Assembly: GCA_037783545.1 (NCBI GenBank)
Contig: JBBELK010000015.1
Location: 310,001-374,000, forward strand
From: Henricia sp. BOLD:AAB3569
Taxonomy: Eukaryota; Echinodermata; Asteroidea; Spinulosida; Echinasteridae
Reading direction: 5' to 3'
DNA: 64,000 bases
The notes under the pieces were generated by a model. That model was not told where the DNA came from. It worked only from the letters and a program-made list of their open reading frames with translations, and did no database searches. Positions 1-9,062 of this stretch are shown in pieces. The position numbers were made by a program, and so were the translations under genes. Position 1 is the first letter of the stretch. Every line of letters starts with the position of its first letter.

Positions 1-74
1 AGGCCACGGCTTTTTTGGCCTCTGTGCAATTTCCACCCTGTAAATAAATCCTGTGCTATTTCACTTCCCTACAG

Positions 75-242
75 ATCAGCATTGGCATCCAGTCCAGCAT
101 CATCGTGTTTCCAGTCACGCTCTTGGTGGTGCAAATCTTCCGCAAGGCTCGGCCGCGTAAGCTGCGCAAGTCACATCGCTGCATCATTAAGGAACAACAG
201 GAGGAACTCAAGAAGAAGTACGAAGTCAAGACTCAAGAAACG
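75..242 (+). CDS. Polycystin exon a: membrane segment and basic linker
   Basis: Acceptor CCCTACAG at 67-74; 56 codons, phase 0. Encodes a hydrophobic helix (IIVFPVTLLVVQIF), then a basic stretch RKARPRKLRK and a charged helix EQQEELKKKY. The donor is GTGGGA at 243, weaker than the others, so the exact end is slightly less certain than the start. Confidence 0.85.
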
Positions 243-3200
243 GTGGGACATCTCTTGTTATGAAAGAAGAAAATAAAGTTGTCTTTTTTTCTCCGTGTTT
301 TATTTTTTATGGAGCTACACATGATCATGCCAAATTTTAAATACATGTACATGTATAGACCGTATAGAATAGCCGCCATTTCGTGGGGCAGTTTCTTTGT
401 TCCTTGAGGACATGCATGGTTGCACATATTGTGCTTCCATTGTTGAATGGTTTAAGTAACAAAAGGTGCCCCACGAAATGGCGGCTATTCGATACGGTAT
501 ATATAATGCAAAATTGGAAAACTGTTTAAGACCGCATTATCTCCACGTGTGATTGAGGATGTGCATGATAAAAACCAACCTGTGTGTAAGTCAGCTCAGT
601 ACCTCATCTATGCTCTGAGAAAACAATGGAAAACTGTGTCCATGCTTTCAAGAAATTGTGCAAAGCCACCGTCCTATTAAGTCTGGTATCCTAGCTATAC
701 TGCACAAAAAACAGCTATATTACCACTGCAGTCAGGGGCTTTCATTTACATGAGCGTGCATATGCATTTATATAAATTCATCTTCAATTATCAATTTCAT
801 TTATAAAGATATTATCTTTGGACAGTTGTAACCACTTCTATATTCCATTAGAGAGTAAGGTTTTTCCGGTCAAATTTTGGGACACTGCAAGTCTTGTATA
901 TGAGCTTTAAGTGTGATACATTTTTATCAAATATTGGAGTCTGTTGACAACAAATACACAAGCTTTCTTTCTAATTGACTTCGGATGTAACAACGCCACC
1001 AGTGAAAACAAAATAATGTACAATAATCATTTTGCAAGACGTTTGGTTTTGTAAGACATGATTGAACATCCATTCACAATTTCTCTCCTCAGATTTCCCA
1101 CAGCAGCGTAACCCTTCGTAACAAGGCCAACCCAGATGACACAATCAGCACGCGCTCAGAAGCAAATCTCCTAGACAACCAGACAGACAACCAATCAGAC
1201 GAATCGGCCACGCTCATGATCAAGACCACGGCGTCTGTGCCGCCGCAGAAACCCAAACGAAAGAAGAAATTCTCGCTGCCGTGGTGGTCGGTCATCTTCG
1301 GCTGGTTTCTTTGCGTGTTGTCCATTGCCGTAGCCACGCTGTTTACGGCTTTCTACGGTATTCAGTTTGGGGACCAGCTGACACGAGAATGGCTGACGTC
1401 ACTGGTTGTCACCTTTATCACTGGTATCCTGTTCACACAGCCCATTAAGGTAAGTGGGGGTCTAAATTTTGATGTGAGAGACATGCAGTATGCGGTTCGT
1501 AGGTATAAAGTCACAGTATGATTAGCCGTAACCACACTGCACGTAAATAAGTCTGTTTTCAATACTGGAGACTTTTTCACCAGGATCATATCTCTGTGCA
1601 ATGCCAGTTATCTTCTCTTAAAACAAAAGAAATATCATAAGACAGATCTAAGAAGATAACTTAAGCAACAAATAGTGCAACAACATACCTTTCTGAAAAC
1701 CCTGTGTACAGATTTCCTATTTAACTTATGTAACATAGGACACATACTTTGTGACATTTTTTGGTGTCCTTAATTGTTACATATGTTATATTGGAAATTT
1801 GCACACAGGGCTTTCAGGAAGATATGTTGTGGCACTCTTCGTTGCAGTTCTTTACCTGAAGTTATCTCCTTAGATCCATCTTAAGATATTTCTTTTGTTT
1901 TGAGAGAAGATAACTAGCATTGCACAGAGACATGATCCTGGTGAAAAAGTCTCCAAGGGATAATATTATTGACTGCTCAGTCAACACACTTTATACAAGG
2001 TCAAGCATCAAATTAGTAACTCTCTTTTTATTAAAAAAAAATTCCCACAAACTATTGGTCAAAAAGTTTTGACCAAGCTTGAAATTTTTGGATAGATTTC
2101 CCATGGAGATTTCGCTGTATATTCTTTACACTGGATTAAGCAAGGTCATCCACTGGGGATTAGCCCCTAATCCTGTTGAAGGGCAATTAGGTCACCTGGG
2201 GCTATGAATTCATATAACTGTACATTGTTTGCTTTTGTGCTGTTATATGCAAACTGCCCAGTTCAGAAGCTAATGACCCCTGGTTTGAGGTCAAACTTCT
2301 TGACTGTCGTTTAGGGGTGCACCCCACTAAATCAGGCCCCTGTAGGAAACTGCTAAAAATGCCCAATCCTCGAAAATCAGTTTGAAATACTCAAAATACC
2401 CATTGAAGCAGTGTTGTCCAGAGATTTTGGAGTAACGGGTGAAAAAAATATGAGTAGTCTTGTGTGTACAGAAGAGATTTGAAAATAATTCTGGTACTCT
2501 AGAAAATAAACAATTTCTTTTGTAAAATAAAAAAGTAGCTTCTGGACAACGCTGATTGAAGTCTCATCTTTTTAATTCTTTTAAATTGCAAAGATGAGAC
2601 TTACTTTTATTTAGTGATTTCCATTTTTAAAAAAAAAACTGCTACCCTGCGAGAGTGAAAATTGCCAATCAGACAAGCGTGCATTTTGGGGGAAAAGTCC
2701 TATATGCTATACTAGACAAAAAAGCTCAACCCTTACAAGCTAGATTGATGATGAGCAATTTTTACACTCAACCACACTCGACTTTCAGCTCCTTTTAATA
2801 TAGAAAAGTTGAGGGTATAGGGGCCTACAGAATACAAATTTTTGCTTATTTATTAGGGTGCACTCTTAGGACGCTCAGTCATTGAAAATTTGTGATTTCC
2901 TAGTGAGTTGCCATTACATAATCTTGAATCACCATTTTATTTGAATAAAAATACAATATTTAAAGAGATATTAAATGAATATTGGATGAATAGTTTACTT
3001 ACATCAGATTGGTGTAGATTCTAATCCAGGTCAGTATGTGGATTGGGTTTTCAATCCCTACTTGATTCTGTGGGTTTTCTTTGCAAAGAATTATCTTTGG
3101 AAAATACAAGGTATCAGTTTTTGTCTGGACCACCCTGTAGATTTTAACATCCTTAACTCGGAGATTTCTCCGTACTCCTGATGAGGTGGTACATTTTTTC

Positions 3201-5324
3201 ATCAAAATTTGATCAAAGACCGACGTAAATTATTTCAGATCTGCCTGATCTTAAAGTTAGTCTACTTGTTTGGTAATTACCCTCCCAAAAAATTCTGAAT
3301 TATTATCTTTAAGTTGACTTATTATTAAGATGGTAATGGTAGTAATCATCCTGTGAAATTATTTCGTCTTATTTCCCCATTCATGAGAAAAAAGACAAAA
3401 CTATCTTTGGAGCCATTCGTCATGCACATTTGGATTTTTCAGTTTTTCTGAAGTATTACTGCATCTATGTGGCTGAAATTTCTACACTTGATGTAGTTTT
3501 CTTGACCTATGTTTTCAATAACCAGTGGAAATCATGCCGTTTTTAACAGTTTACCAAACAAGTATACTACCTTTAAGATGGCAGTTTGGTATGAATGGGT
3601 GCTTGCTTTTTGATTTTCCCAGATCATGCTAATTGCAATGTTCATAGCGCTAGTCATCAAGAGTCCCAACGCTGATGAGGAAGATGATGATGAACCGATG
3701 GAGGACGATAAGGACTTAGACAAGGACGAGATGTGGCTGCATGACCACTGTAAGTTCCTTAACCCATTTTGATTAAGCAAACAAATGTTTGATTAAGCAA
3801 TTTTTTCTGCTAAACAGGTTTATGAAATTGGCCCCAGATCACATCGTGAGCATTTTCCCATGGGACACATAACATGTGTCATATTTTTCTCATTACCATT
3901 CTGAAATCTGTATATTTTCAAGGATATCGTCAAAAAAACACAAAGTTTTGTAAACTAATTAATCTGGTTCCATAAAGCAGTGCAGTGATTACACCAACCT
4001 CCTTGCTTCCACTTCCAAATTCGAGATTGCAAATTTCCGGTTTTCTTGGATAGTCTTTAAGGGAGGTATTTTATATAATTGTTAGGTTAGAACAAAATCC
4101 ATTTTTCCAGGAACAAATTCCTTTACAAGAAAACGGATTTCGTTTTAACCTAATAATCACATAAAATACTTCTACAAAATTATATCCATGGGAAGAAAAC
4201 AGGAAATTTCCAATCTTAAATTTGGATGGAACTGGATAAATTAGTTTACAAAACATCAGTGGTTTTTTACAATATCCTTGAAATGTTAGGGATTGAGACT
4301 GCAAAAAAAAAAAAAAAATGGTAATGAAAATAATATGACAAATGATATAGTATCAAAATCTCAACACCCATGGGAAAAAGGGGGGTGATCTGGACACACT
4401 CCTTAAAGGGAAAAATATCACTGAATATTCATATTTGTACCTTTCATCCAATCAATTATTCCTAAACAAGCTCATTTGCATATATTTGCATCTTATCACC
4501 AATCAGCTTCCACAGCTTCCACAGCTCCCCGCAAGGCAGTGTACAAGCCGCCAGATCCCGCCTACTTGGAGCACGTTAGAGAACAACGCATGAAGGAACT
4601 GAAAATGTACAACATCCTGCGAGAGATTTGCTTCTATGTCATCTTTTTGTGGACTCTGATGGTGTTTAGCTATTCCAACGTAGACCCCCATGCATTCTAC
4701 ATGAAAGACAACTACATTAACACACTCGGCACTGGGGATGGTATCATCACATTTGACAAGGTGTGTATCTAGCTTTTCATCAAAGATAATATAGTGCTTA
4801 AAGGCAGTACACATGATTGGTATCTCGAAGAATCAGAAATGTTCACAGATTTACACATAACTTTATACACAGAAAACTTCCCCTGAAATGAGAAATGAGC
4901 AAAACAAATAATTGTTCGTCTCGCGAGACGTAAATTCAATTCGCCCCAAAACCATTTCTCCCAAGTGCTATTTCGCCCCCAAATCACTTCGCCCAAGTGC
5001 CATTTCGCCCCAAATCACTTCGTCCAAACACTACCTCGCCCAAATGCCACTTCACCCCAAAACCACTTCGTGCACAGGCCGTGGTTCAGGGCGAAGTGGT
5101 TCAGGGCGGAATGGTTTTAGGGCGAAATTACTGCAAACCCTTTTTTGACTGTTTTCTCAAAATCTCAACACTCATGAGAAAAATGGGGGAAGGCTCAAAA
5201 TGTGATCTGGACACGCTCCTTTAAAATGCTGCATATTTGCATTCAGAAAAAATATATATACTAGGCGGTTCTTGACAGTGCAATAAGCACTATTGAGAAA
5301 TCCTTGGTATGAGTACCAGAAAGA

Positions 5325-5363
<39 letters not shown>

Positions 5364-8300
5364 CCGGATATTTCCAATGGTTATTCAGATTGCCGGAGTG
5401 AAACAGTTCTGGCGGTGGGTGGAAAGCGGCCTGATTCCCAACCTGTATGCAGACCGTTGGTACAATGGCAGGATGGACCCTAACCAGATGGGGTACTTTG
5501 GCGATCGTCAGTCTTTCATTCTTGGCAAAGTCGTTATGCGACAAGTTCGTATCCAGGAAGGTGAGTTTAACTGGTTAAATGCATACCTGCCAACATTGCT
5601 GAGTAAAAAATCAGTCGATTGGGTACAGCAGTCAAGTTTACCTAGTACTGCACCCGTTTTCATGTACACAACACATGCTGCCCGTGCGGGGAGTCGGGTC
5701 AAGTCGACCGTTTACCAATTGTTCTGATTTTCAACACTTTTAACACTTAATAATCGGAACAAATATGATAAAATCGGACTAGTTGGCAGGTGTGTTAAAA
5801 GTCCCATCCCTAATTTTCAGTGCATCGTTTTACTCCAAAAACCCTCCACACCGCTTTTTCTCAAAGCCAAAGCGCTTCAAAATTACGCGCAAAAAGGTTC
5901 GGTGTGAATCCTCTCTAAACAAGATTGTCTGAATATTTTCCCTCAGCTTTGTGTGACGTTCATGAGAAGTTTGAAAACATCATTACCGAGTGTAACGAGC
6001 CCTACAGCATCTTTAATGAGGAAACCACAGATTACGGCAGAGCCTGGCAAATCGTGAACGACTCGGACCAAACGGCAGAGAACTATCGCTACACCCAATC
6101 CGAAGATCTAGATGGCTACCCATTCCTAGGCAAGCACGCTCTCTACAGTGGCGGGGGCTACGTGGTCGTGCTCGGGGATGCCGAATGGAAATTACAACAG
6201 ACGTTCCGCAGGCTTTACAACGAGACCTGGATCGATAAATACACACGGGCCGTGTTCCTCGAGTTCTCTTGTTACAACCCTCATGTCAACCTCTTCGTCG
6301 TGGTCAACTTTCTGACCGAGTTCCTGCCGACGGGAGCCGCCCAGACCACGCATCGTGTTGACGTCATCCGGCTTCTGACGTACACGCAGGGATTCGGTCT
6401 GGTACGCATCATCTGCGAAGTCATGTTCTTCTGCTTCATACTTTTCTTCATCGTCAAGGAGGTGCGGAACATCCGGCGGGAGAAGCGAAAGTACCTCAAG
6501 AGCTTCTGGAACTGGACTGAGTGCGCCATAATCGGGTTTTCAATCACTTCGGCTGTTATTTACTTCTATCGGATGTTTGTGACCAACACCCTCTTGAAGA
6601 CGTTGAAGGAAGGCGGATATCGCTACATCAAGCTGCAGTATGTCGCCTACTGGAACGAGCTGCTGGGTTATATGCTGGGTTTGATCGTGTTCTTGGCAAC
6701 GCTGAAGTTCCTCAAGTTGTTACGTTTCAACCGTCGTATTGGGGTTCTCTCCAGCACTATTAGCAACTGCTCTTCAGACCTCTTCTACTTCGGCATCATG
6801 TTTGCTCTTGTGTTCTTCGCATTCGCTACTGCCTTCTACTTGATCTTTGGCCCATACGTAAGTAATTTATTTATTCATTATATTAGTTTTGCTCAAATAA
6901 TATTTAAAATATTGATTATTTTTTACCAATACGTCACATGGTTATACTAAATGTATGATCATGCAACACATATAGTGGGTACACAGCTGTGCTTCTGATT
7001 GAATGGCTGTGGGTTCGATCCTCACTATTGCCAATGTGTTTGTGTCCATGGGTAGGACACTTAATCATACGATCTGTAAAATTAACCAAGGTGTGAGGTT
7101 TATCGTGAAAATAAACTGACTCGCCACGGGCAAGCTAAAGAAACCCCTGTTCTGTGACCAATAATGGTATAGCCCAACTCTGTTCTGACTAGACTGTACT
7201 TCTGCATAATCAGACTGAGGTACTGAGCCGACTTAAACACAAGCTGGTTTGTATCATACACATCCTCAATCACACATGGAGATAACGCCATTTGTAATGG
7301 TTTTCCTATCATGTACATTATTTTTAACCCACCTTTACCAACAGGTGTACACCTATTCTGACTTTATCTACACCTGCGAGTCCCTGATATCATCCATCTT
7401 GGGCAAGTTCAAGTTCCACGACTTGATCGTAGTCGACTCCATCCTGGGTCCTATCTTCTTCTTTCTCTTCATGAGCTCAATGAGTTACATTCTCATCAAT
7501 ATGTTCCTGACCATCATTAATGAGGCTTTCAAGGTAGGCATCAAACAGAGTTGTAGTCGAGTAAATCGATCTTGATAAGGCCCATAGGATTTTTCACTCC
7601 TAAGTTTTGTTTATGAGAGTTGTACTCAGTCGCCGATTCAAGTCATTTGGGCTGGCGAATATATTTACTCTTCCTAAAAAAAGACAATTTTCTTAACATA
7701 TAAATTCTTGATCAGTAGTTAGTTGAATACAGTGAACTTGTGGATAACAATAATAATAATAATTAGTTCTTATATAGCGCGTTAGATCATCAAAAATAAT
7801 CTCAATGCGCATTACAAAGATAATCACTACAACTAGATATAATTAAAATACAGTTAAAAGTACAAAAAAAAAAATAAGCACATCAAACGCTAATTAGAGT
7901 AGACCATTAAATAAAATACATTTCATATCTAATGCAATCTAAAAATGTTTACCATTAATCTTGGCTATCAACACAGGGCTAACCTAAATGACTTAAAAAC
8001 CTGACGGAAATAATGCGATTTTAGGGTTGACTTAAAAGATGACAAAGATGGTGCATTACGGATAAAATACGGAAGTTTATTCCATAAAATGGGTGCCGAT
8101 ACAGAAAAGGCACGCACTGGACCAATCACTTTGGAATCACGTTCAAGACTGTTCCACTGAAGTGATTTCCTCCAGGTCCAAGAGGTTCTCGTGGAACTTT
8201 ACCCTGTATTATATTTTGTCATATTTTTGTAGTGATTGTGTGACACAGTATTAGTGAGGTTTTGGTCGCACACAGTTAGGTAAAGCCATGACTTTTGCAG

Positions 8301-9062
8301 CAATTAGTATGTGTGTACTTGTGGCATTTACACAAATAATAAAAGTGTAGTTTTTTGTGTCAACATTAGTGAGGTTTCGGTGTGCACGGTTAGTGATTAC
8401 GACTAAGATTAGCCAAACCTCAAAATCGTTACCTTTCGCTGTCTGTTTTTCACTAAGGTGTGGAGGCGTTGCTATCAGTGTAAACAACAAAACAACACTT
8501 GGGATATTTGTGTAAATGCCACAAGTACGCACAAATCAATGACGTTAAATTCATTAATAGTCGTCGTTTTGCCTAACCGTATGCGACCGAAACCTCCCTA
8601 TTGATAGCAACACTTATACACCTTGGTTAAAAATGGGTAGCGAAAAGTAAAGATTTTTGCGTTTAGTTAAAATCTCACTATTATGTCCATAGCCAACCAA
8701 ATCTTCATAAACCGATTCACATTCCTCTCTCATATAAGGTTGTGAATGCAGACATTTCCAAACAGTCCAACGAGTACGAGATGGTTGAATTCATGATCCG
8801 TCGTCTCAAGACGTGGACTGGTATTGGCAAGCCCCCTGCAGACGGAACAGACAAGAAACCCGGGGACGATGGAAACGAGGACGACGAGAAAGACCCTAAG
8901 AAGGAACCCGACATCATGGATGAGTTTCCTGAGAAGGTAGACCAGCTGCTCAACTCCATTGCGAAGATCTACTTCGACCACGACAGTTTTAACGACGTCA
9001 TTCGAGGAATGGGTCAGAAGGGCAAGAAAGGAAAGGCAGAAAAAAAGATGATCTCGGTCTAA
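75..9062 (+). CDS. Polycystin-1-family cation channel (PKD1-like), C-terminal 833 residues, 5' end outside window
   Basis: Eight exons join in frame: 75-242, 1093-1449, 3623-3749, 4507-4760, 5389-5560, 5947-6857, 7345-7533, 8739-9062 (2502 bp, 833 aa plus TAA). All have AG acceptors and GT donors with matching phases. The protein carries membrane segments typical of the polycystin-1 branch before the PKD channel module (exons 1-3), then S1 (FYVIFLWTLMVF), the extracellular polycystin (TOP) domain with FGDRQSFILGKVVMRQ and ECNEPYS, then S2-S6 and an acidic/basic tail ending GKAEKKMISV. The segment with IQSSIIVFPVTLLVVQIF after the missing PLAT region favours PKD1/PKD1L/PKDREJ over PKD2. Family members form membrane or ciliary channel complexes, often with a PKD2-type partner. 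The large N-terminal ectodomain lies left of the window. The pore helix reads ILGKFKF, where PKD2 has an acidic residue after LG. Family call strong; exact orthologue not assigned. Confidence 0.95.
354..504. mobile_element. Fold-back MITE, CTATAGACC-type family, copy 1
   Basis: Inverted ends: TAGAATAGCCGCCATTTCGT on the left and its near-exact complement ACGAAATGGCGGCTATTCGA on the right, with an inner spacer containing GCATGGTTGCACATATTGTG. Two related copies lie at 37205-37355 and 60913-61062. No coding capacity. Sits in the first polycystin intron seen. Confidence 0.85.
525..665 (+). repeat. Dispersed repeat fragment related to 7130-7290
   Basis: The stretch around GTGTGATTGAGGATGTGCAT matches, in reverse complement, the sequence near 7210-7290 in a later intron of the same gene. 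I see no coding potential; probably the 3' part of a tRNA-derived SINE. Confidence 0.5.
1093..1449 (+). CDS. Polycystin exon b: polar linker and two membrane segments
   Basis: Acceptor CTCTCCTCAG, donor GTAAGT; 119 codons, phase 0. A polar, N-rich linker is followed by PKRKKKFSLPWW and two hydrophobic segments (FGWFLCVLSIAVATLFTAFYG and WLTSLVVTFITGILF), the second running into the next exon. FYGIQFGDQLTREWL between them is typical of PKD1-like proteins. Confidence 0.93.
1566..1955. mobile_element. Fold-back element (long inverted repeat) in polycystin intron
   Basis: The left arm begins GGAGACTTTTTCACCAGGAT; the right arm ends with its complement ATCCTGGTGAAAAAGTCTCC. Complementarity continues inward through GATAACTT..CAACA and ACCCTGTGTACA, so almost the whole 390 bp can fold. 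Typical non-autonomous DNA transposon shape; no ORF. Confidence 0.85.
2409..2554. mobile_element. 146-bp MITE with 7-bp target duplication (hAT-like)
   Basis: Terminal inverted repeats CAGTGTTGTCCAGA and TCTGGACAACGCTG (one mismatch), flanked on both sides by ATTGAAG (2402-2408 and 2555-2561). CAGNG-type ends and a TSD of about 8 bp fit hAT-derived MITEs; that class call is inference. Confidence 0.75.
3020..3095 (+). repeat. SINE fragment, same family as 47138-47407 and 60105-60290
   Basis: Shares GTCAGTATG.GGATTGGGTT and TTGATTC.GTGGGTTTT with the two longer copies. Short internal piece only. The rest of 1956-3622 is AT-rich intron in which I see only this fragment and the 2409-2554 MITE. 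Confidence 0.5.
3623..3749 (+). CDS. Polycystin exon c: end of membrane segment plus acidic loop
   Basis: Acceptor TTTTCCCAG, donor T|GTAAGT; 42 codons plus 1 nt (phase 1). Starts IMLIAMFIALVIK and passes into a strongly acidic run (DEEDDDEPMEDDKDLDKDE), the usual cytoplasmic loop before S1 in this branch. Confidence 0.93.
3832..4406. mobile_element. Fold-back element, TTAA-ended family (GGAGTGTGTCCAGATCAC)
   Basis: A long imperfect palindrome: CCATAAAGCAGTG..., GCAAATTTCC and ATCCATTTTTCC on the left meet complementary sequence on the right. The right end is GTGATCTGGACACACTCC followed by TTAA. Related pieces occur at about 5150-5223, 35382-35875 and 50029-50345. Confidence 0.7.
4507..4760 (+). 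CDS. Polycystin exon d: S1 and start of the extracellular TOP domain
   Basis: Starts with 2 nt completing the split codon, then 84 codons; donor GTGTGT. Encodes APRKAVYKPPDPAYLEHVRE, S1 (EICFYVIFLWTLMVFSYSN) and the first part of the TOP domain. The acceptor is ambiguous: AG occurs at 4506, 4515 and 4524 in a duplicated 9-mer CTTCCACAG, and all three keep the frame. Confidence 0.92.
4938..5129. repeat. Minisatellite of TTCGCCCCAAA units with inverted ends
   Basis: About seven degenerate units of roughly 20 bp (CACTTCGCCCCAAAT type) occupy the middle. The outer ends are inverted copies: AATTCGCCCCAAAACCA left and TGGTTTTAGGGCGAAATT right. Lies in a polycystin intron; apparent ORFs across it are a by-product of the repeat. 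Confidence 0.75.
5150..5223. mobile_element. End fragment of the TTAA-ended fold-back family
   Basis: Contains AAAATCTCAACACTCATG and GTGATCTGGACACGCTCC followed by TTTAA, matching the right end of the element at 3832-4406. Confidence 0.6.
5265..5362 (+). mobile_element. 3' fragment of class-II tRNA-derived SINE with AAT tail
   Basis: Matches only the 3' end of the SINE at 34715-35060: GTGCAATAAGCACT, GAGAAATCCTTGGTATGAG, then (AAT)n. The tail lies directly before the polypyrimidine tract of polycystin exon e. Confidence 0.8.
5389..5560 (+). CDS. Polycystin exon e: TOP domain
   Basis: Acceptor TTATTCAG, donor GTGAGT; 57 codons plus 1 nt. Encodes VKQFWRWVESGLIPNLY and GYFGDRQSFILGKVVMRQ, the most recognisable polycystin ectodomain block. 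A SINE tail (AAT repeats) ends only about 25 bases upstream of the exon. Confidence 0.96.
5947..6857 (+). CDS. Polycystin exon f: rest of TOP domain and S2-S5
   Basis: Largest exon (911 bp; 2 nt plus 303 codons), acceptor TTTTCCCTCAG, donor GTAAGT. Contains ECNEPYS, paired cysteines, N-glycosylation-type NDS and NET sites, LLTYTQGFG before S2, S2 (VMFFCFILFFIVKEV), S3 (CAIIGFSITSAVIYFYRMF), S4 with LKFLKLLRFNRR, and S5 (FGIMFALVFFAFATAFYLIF). Confidence 0.97.
6960..7290 (+). mobile_element. tRNA-derived SINE in polycystin intron
   Basis: Has a B-box-like GTGGGTTCGATCCTCAC arm and the body motif GTGTCCATGGGTAGGACACT, a variant of the word shared by several SINEs here. The 7210-7290 end is repeated in reverse at 525-665. 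Confidence 0.6.
7345..7533 (+). CDS. Polycystin exon g: pore helix and S6
   Basis: Acceptor TTACCAACAG, donor GTAGGC; 63 codons, phase 0. Encodes the pore region CESLISSILGKFKF and S6 (IFFFLFMSSMSYILINMF) ending TIINEAFK. The glycine of the polycystin filter is kept but a lysine follows it. Confidence 0.96.
7749..8165 (-). mobile_element. 3' fragment of a CR1/L2-like LINE, minus strand
   Basis: On the minus strand a decayed frame reads RAFSVSAPILWNKLPYFIRN then SLSSFKSTLKSHYF, the classic C-terminus of this LINE type. It continues into a 3' UTR with GCGCTATATAAGAACTAA and an ATT-repeat tail (7749-7765 on the plus strand). Heavily 5'-truncated, no reverse transcriptase core left. Confidence 0.75.
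8252..8600. mobile_element. Fold-back MITE in last polycystin intron
   Basis: Ends TAGTGAGGTTTTGGTCGCA and TGCGACCGAAACCTCCCTA are inverted copies. A second inner inverted pair is GTACTTGTGGCATTTACACA and TGTGTAAATGCCACAAGTAC. About 350 bp, no coding capacity. Confidence 0.8.
8739..9062 (+). CDS. Polycystin terminal exon: cytoplasmic tail and stop
   Basis: Acceptor TCATATAAG; 107 codons plus TAA (9060-9062). Encodes SNEYEMVEFMIRRLKTW, an acidic/basic low-complexity stretch, then EKVDQLLNSIAKIYFD, which could form a short amphipathic or coiled helix, and a lysine-rich end. The satellite begins about ten bases after the stop. Confidence 0.94.
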   Translation, partial: VVNADISKQSNEYEMVEFMIRRLKTWTGIGKPPADGTDKKPGDDGNEDDEKDPKKEPDIMDEFPEKVDQLLNSIAKIYFDHDSFNDVIRGMGQKGKKGKAEKKMISV

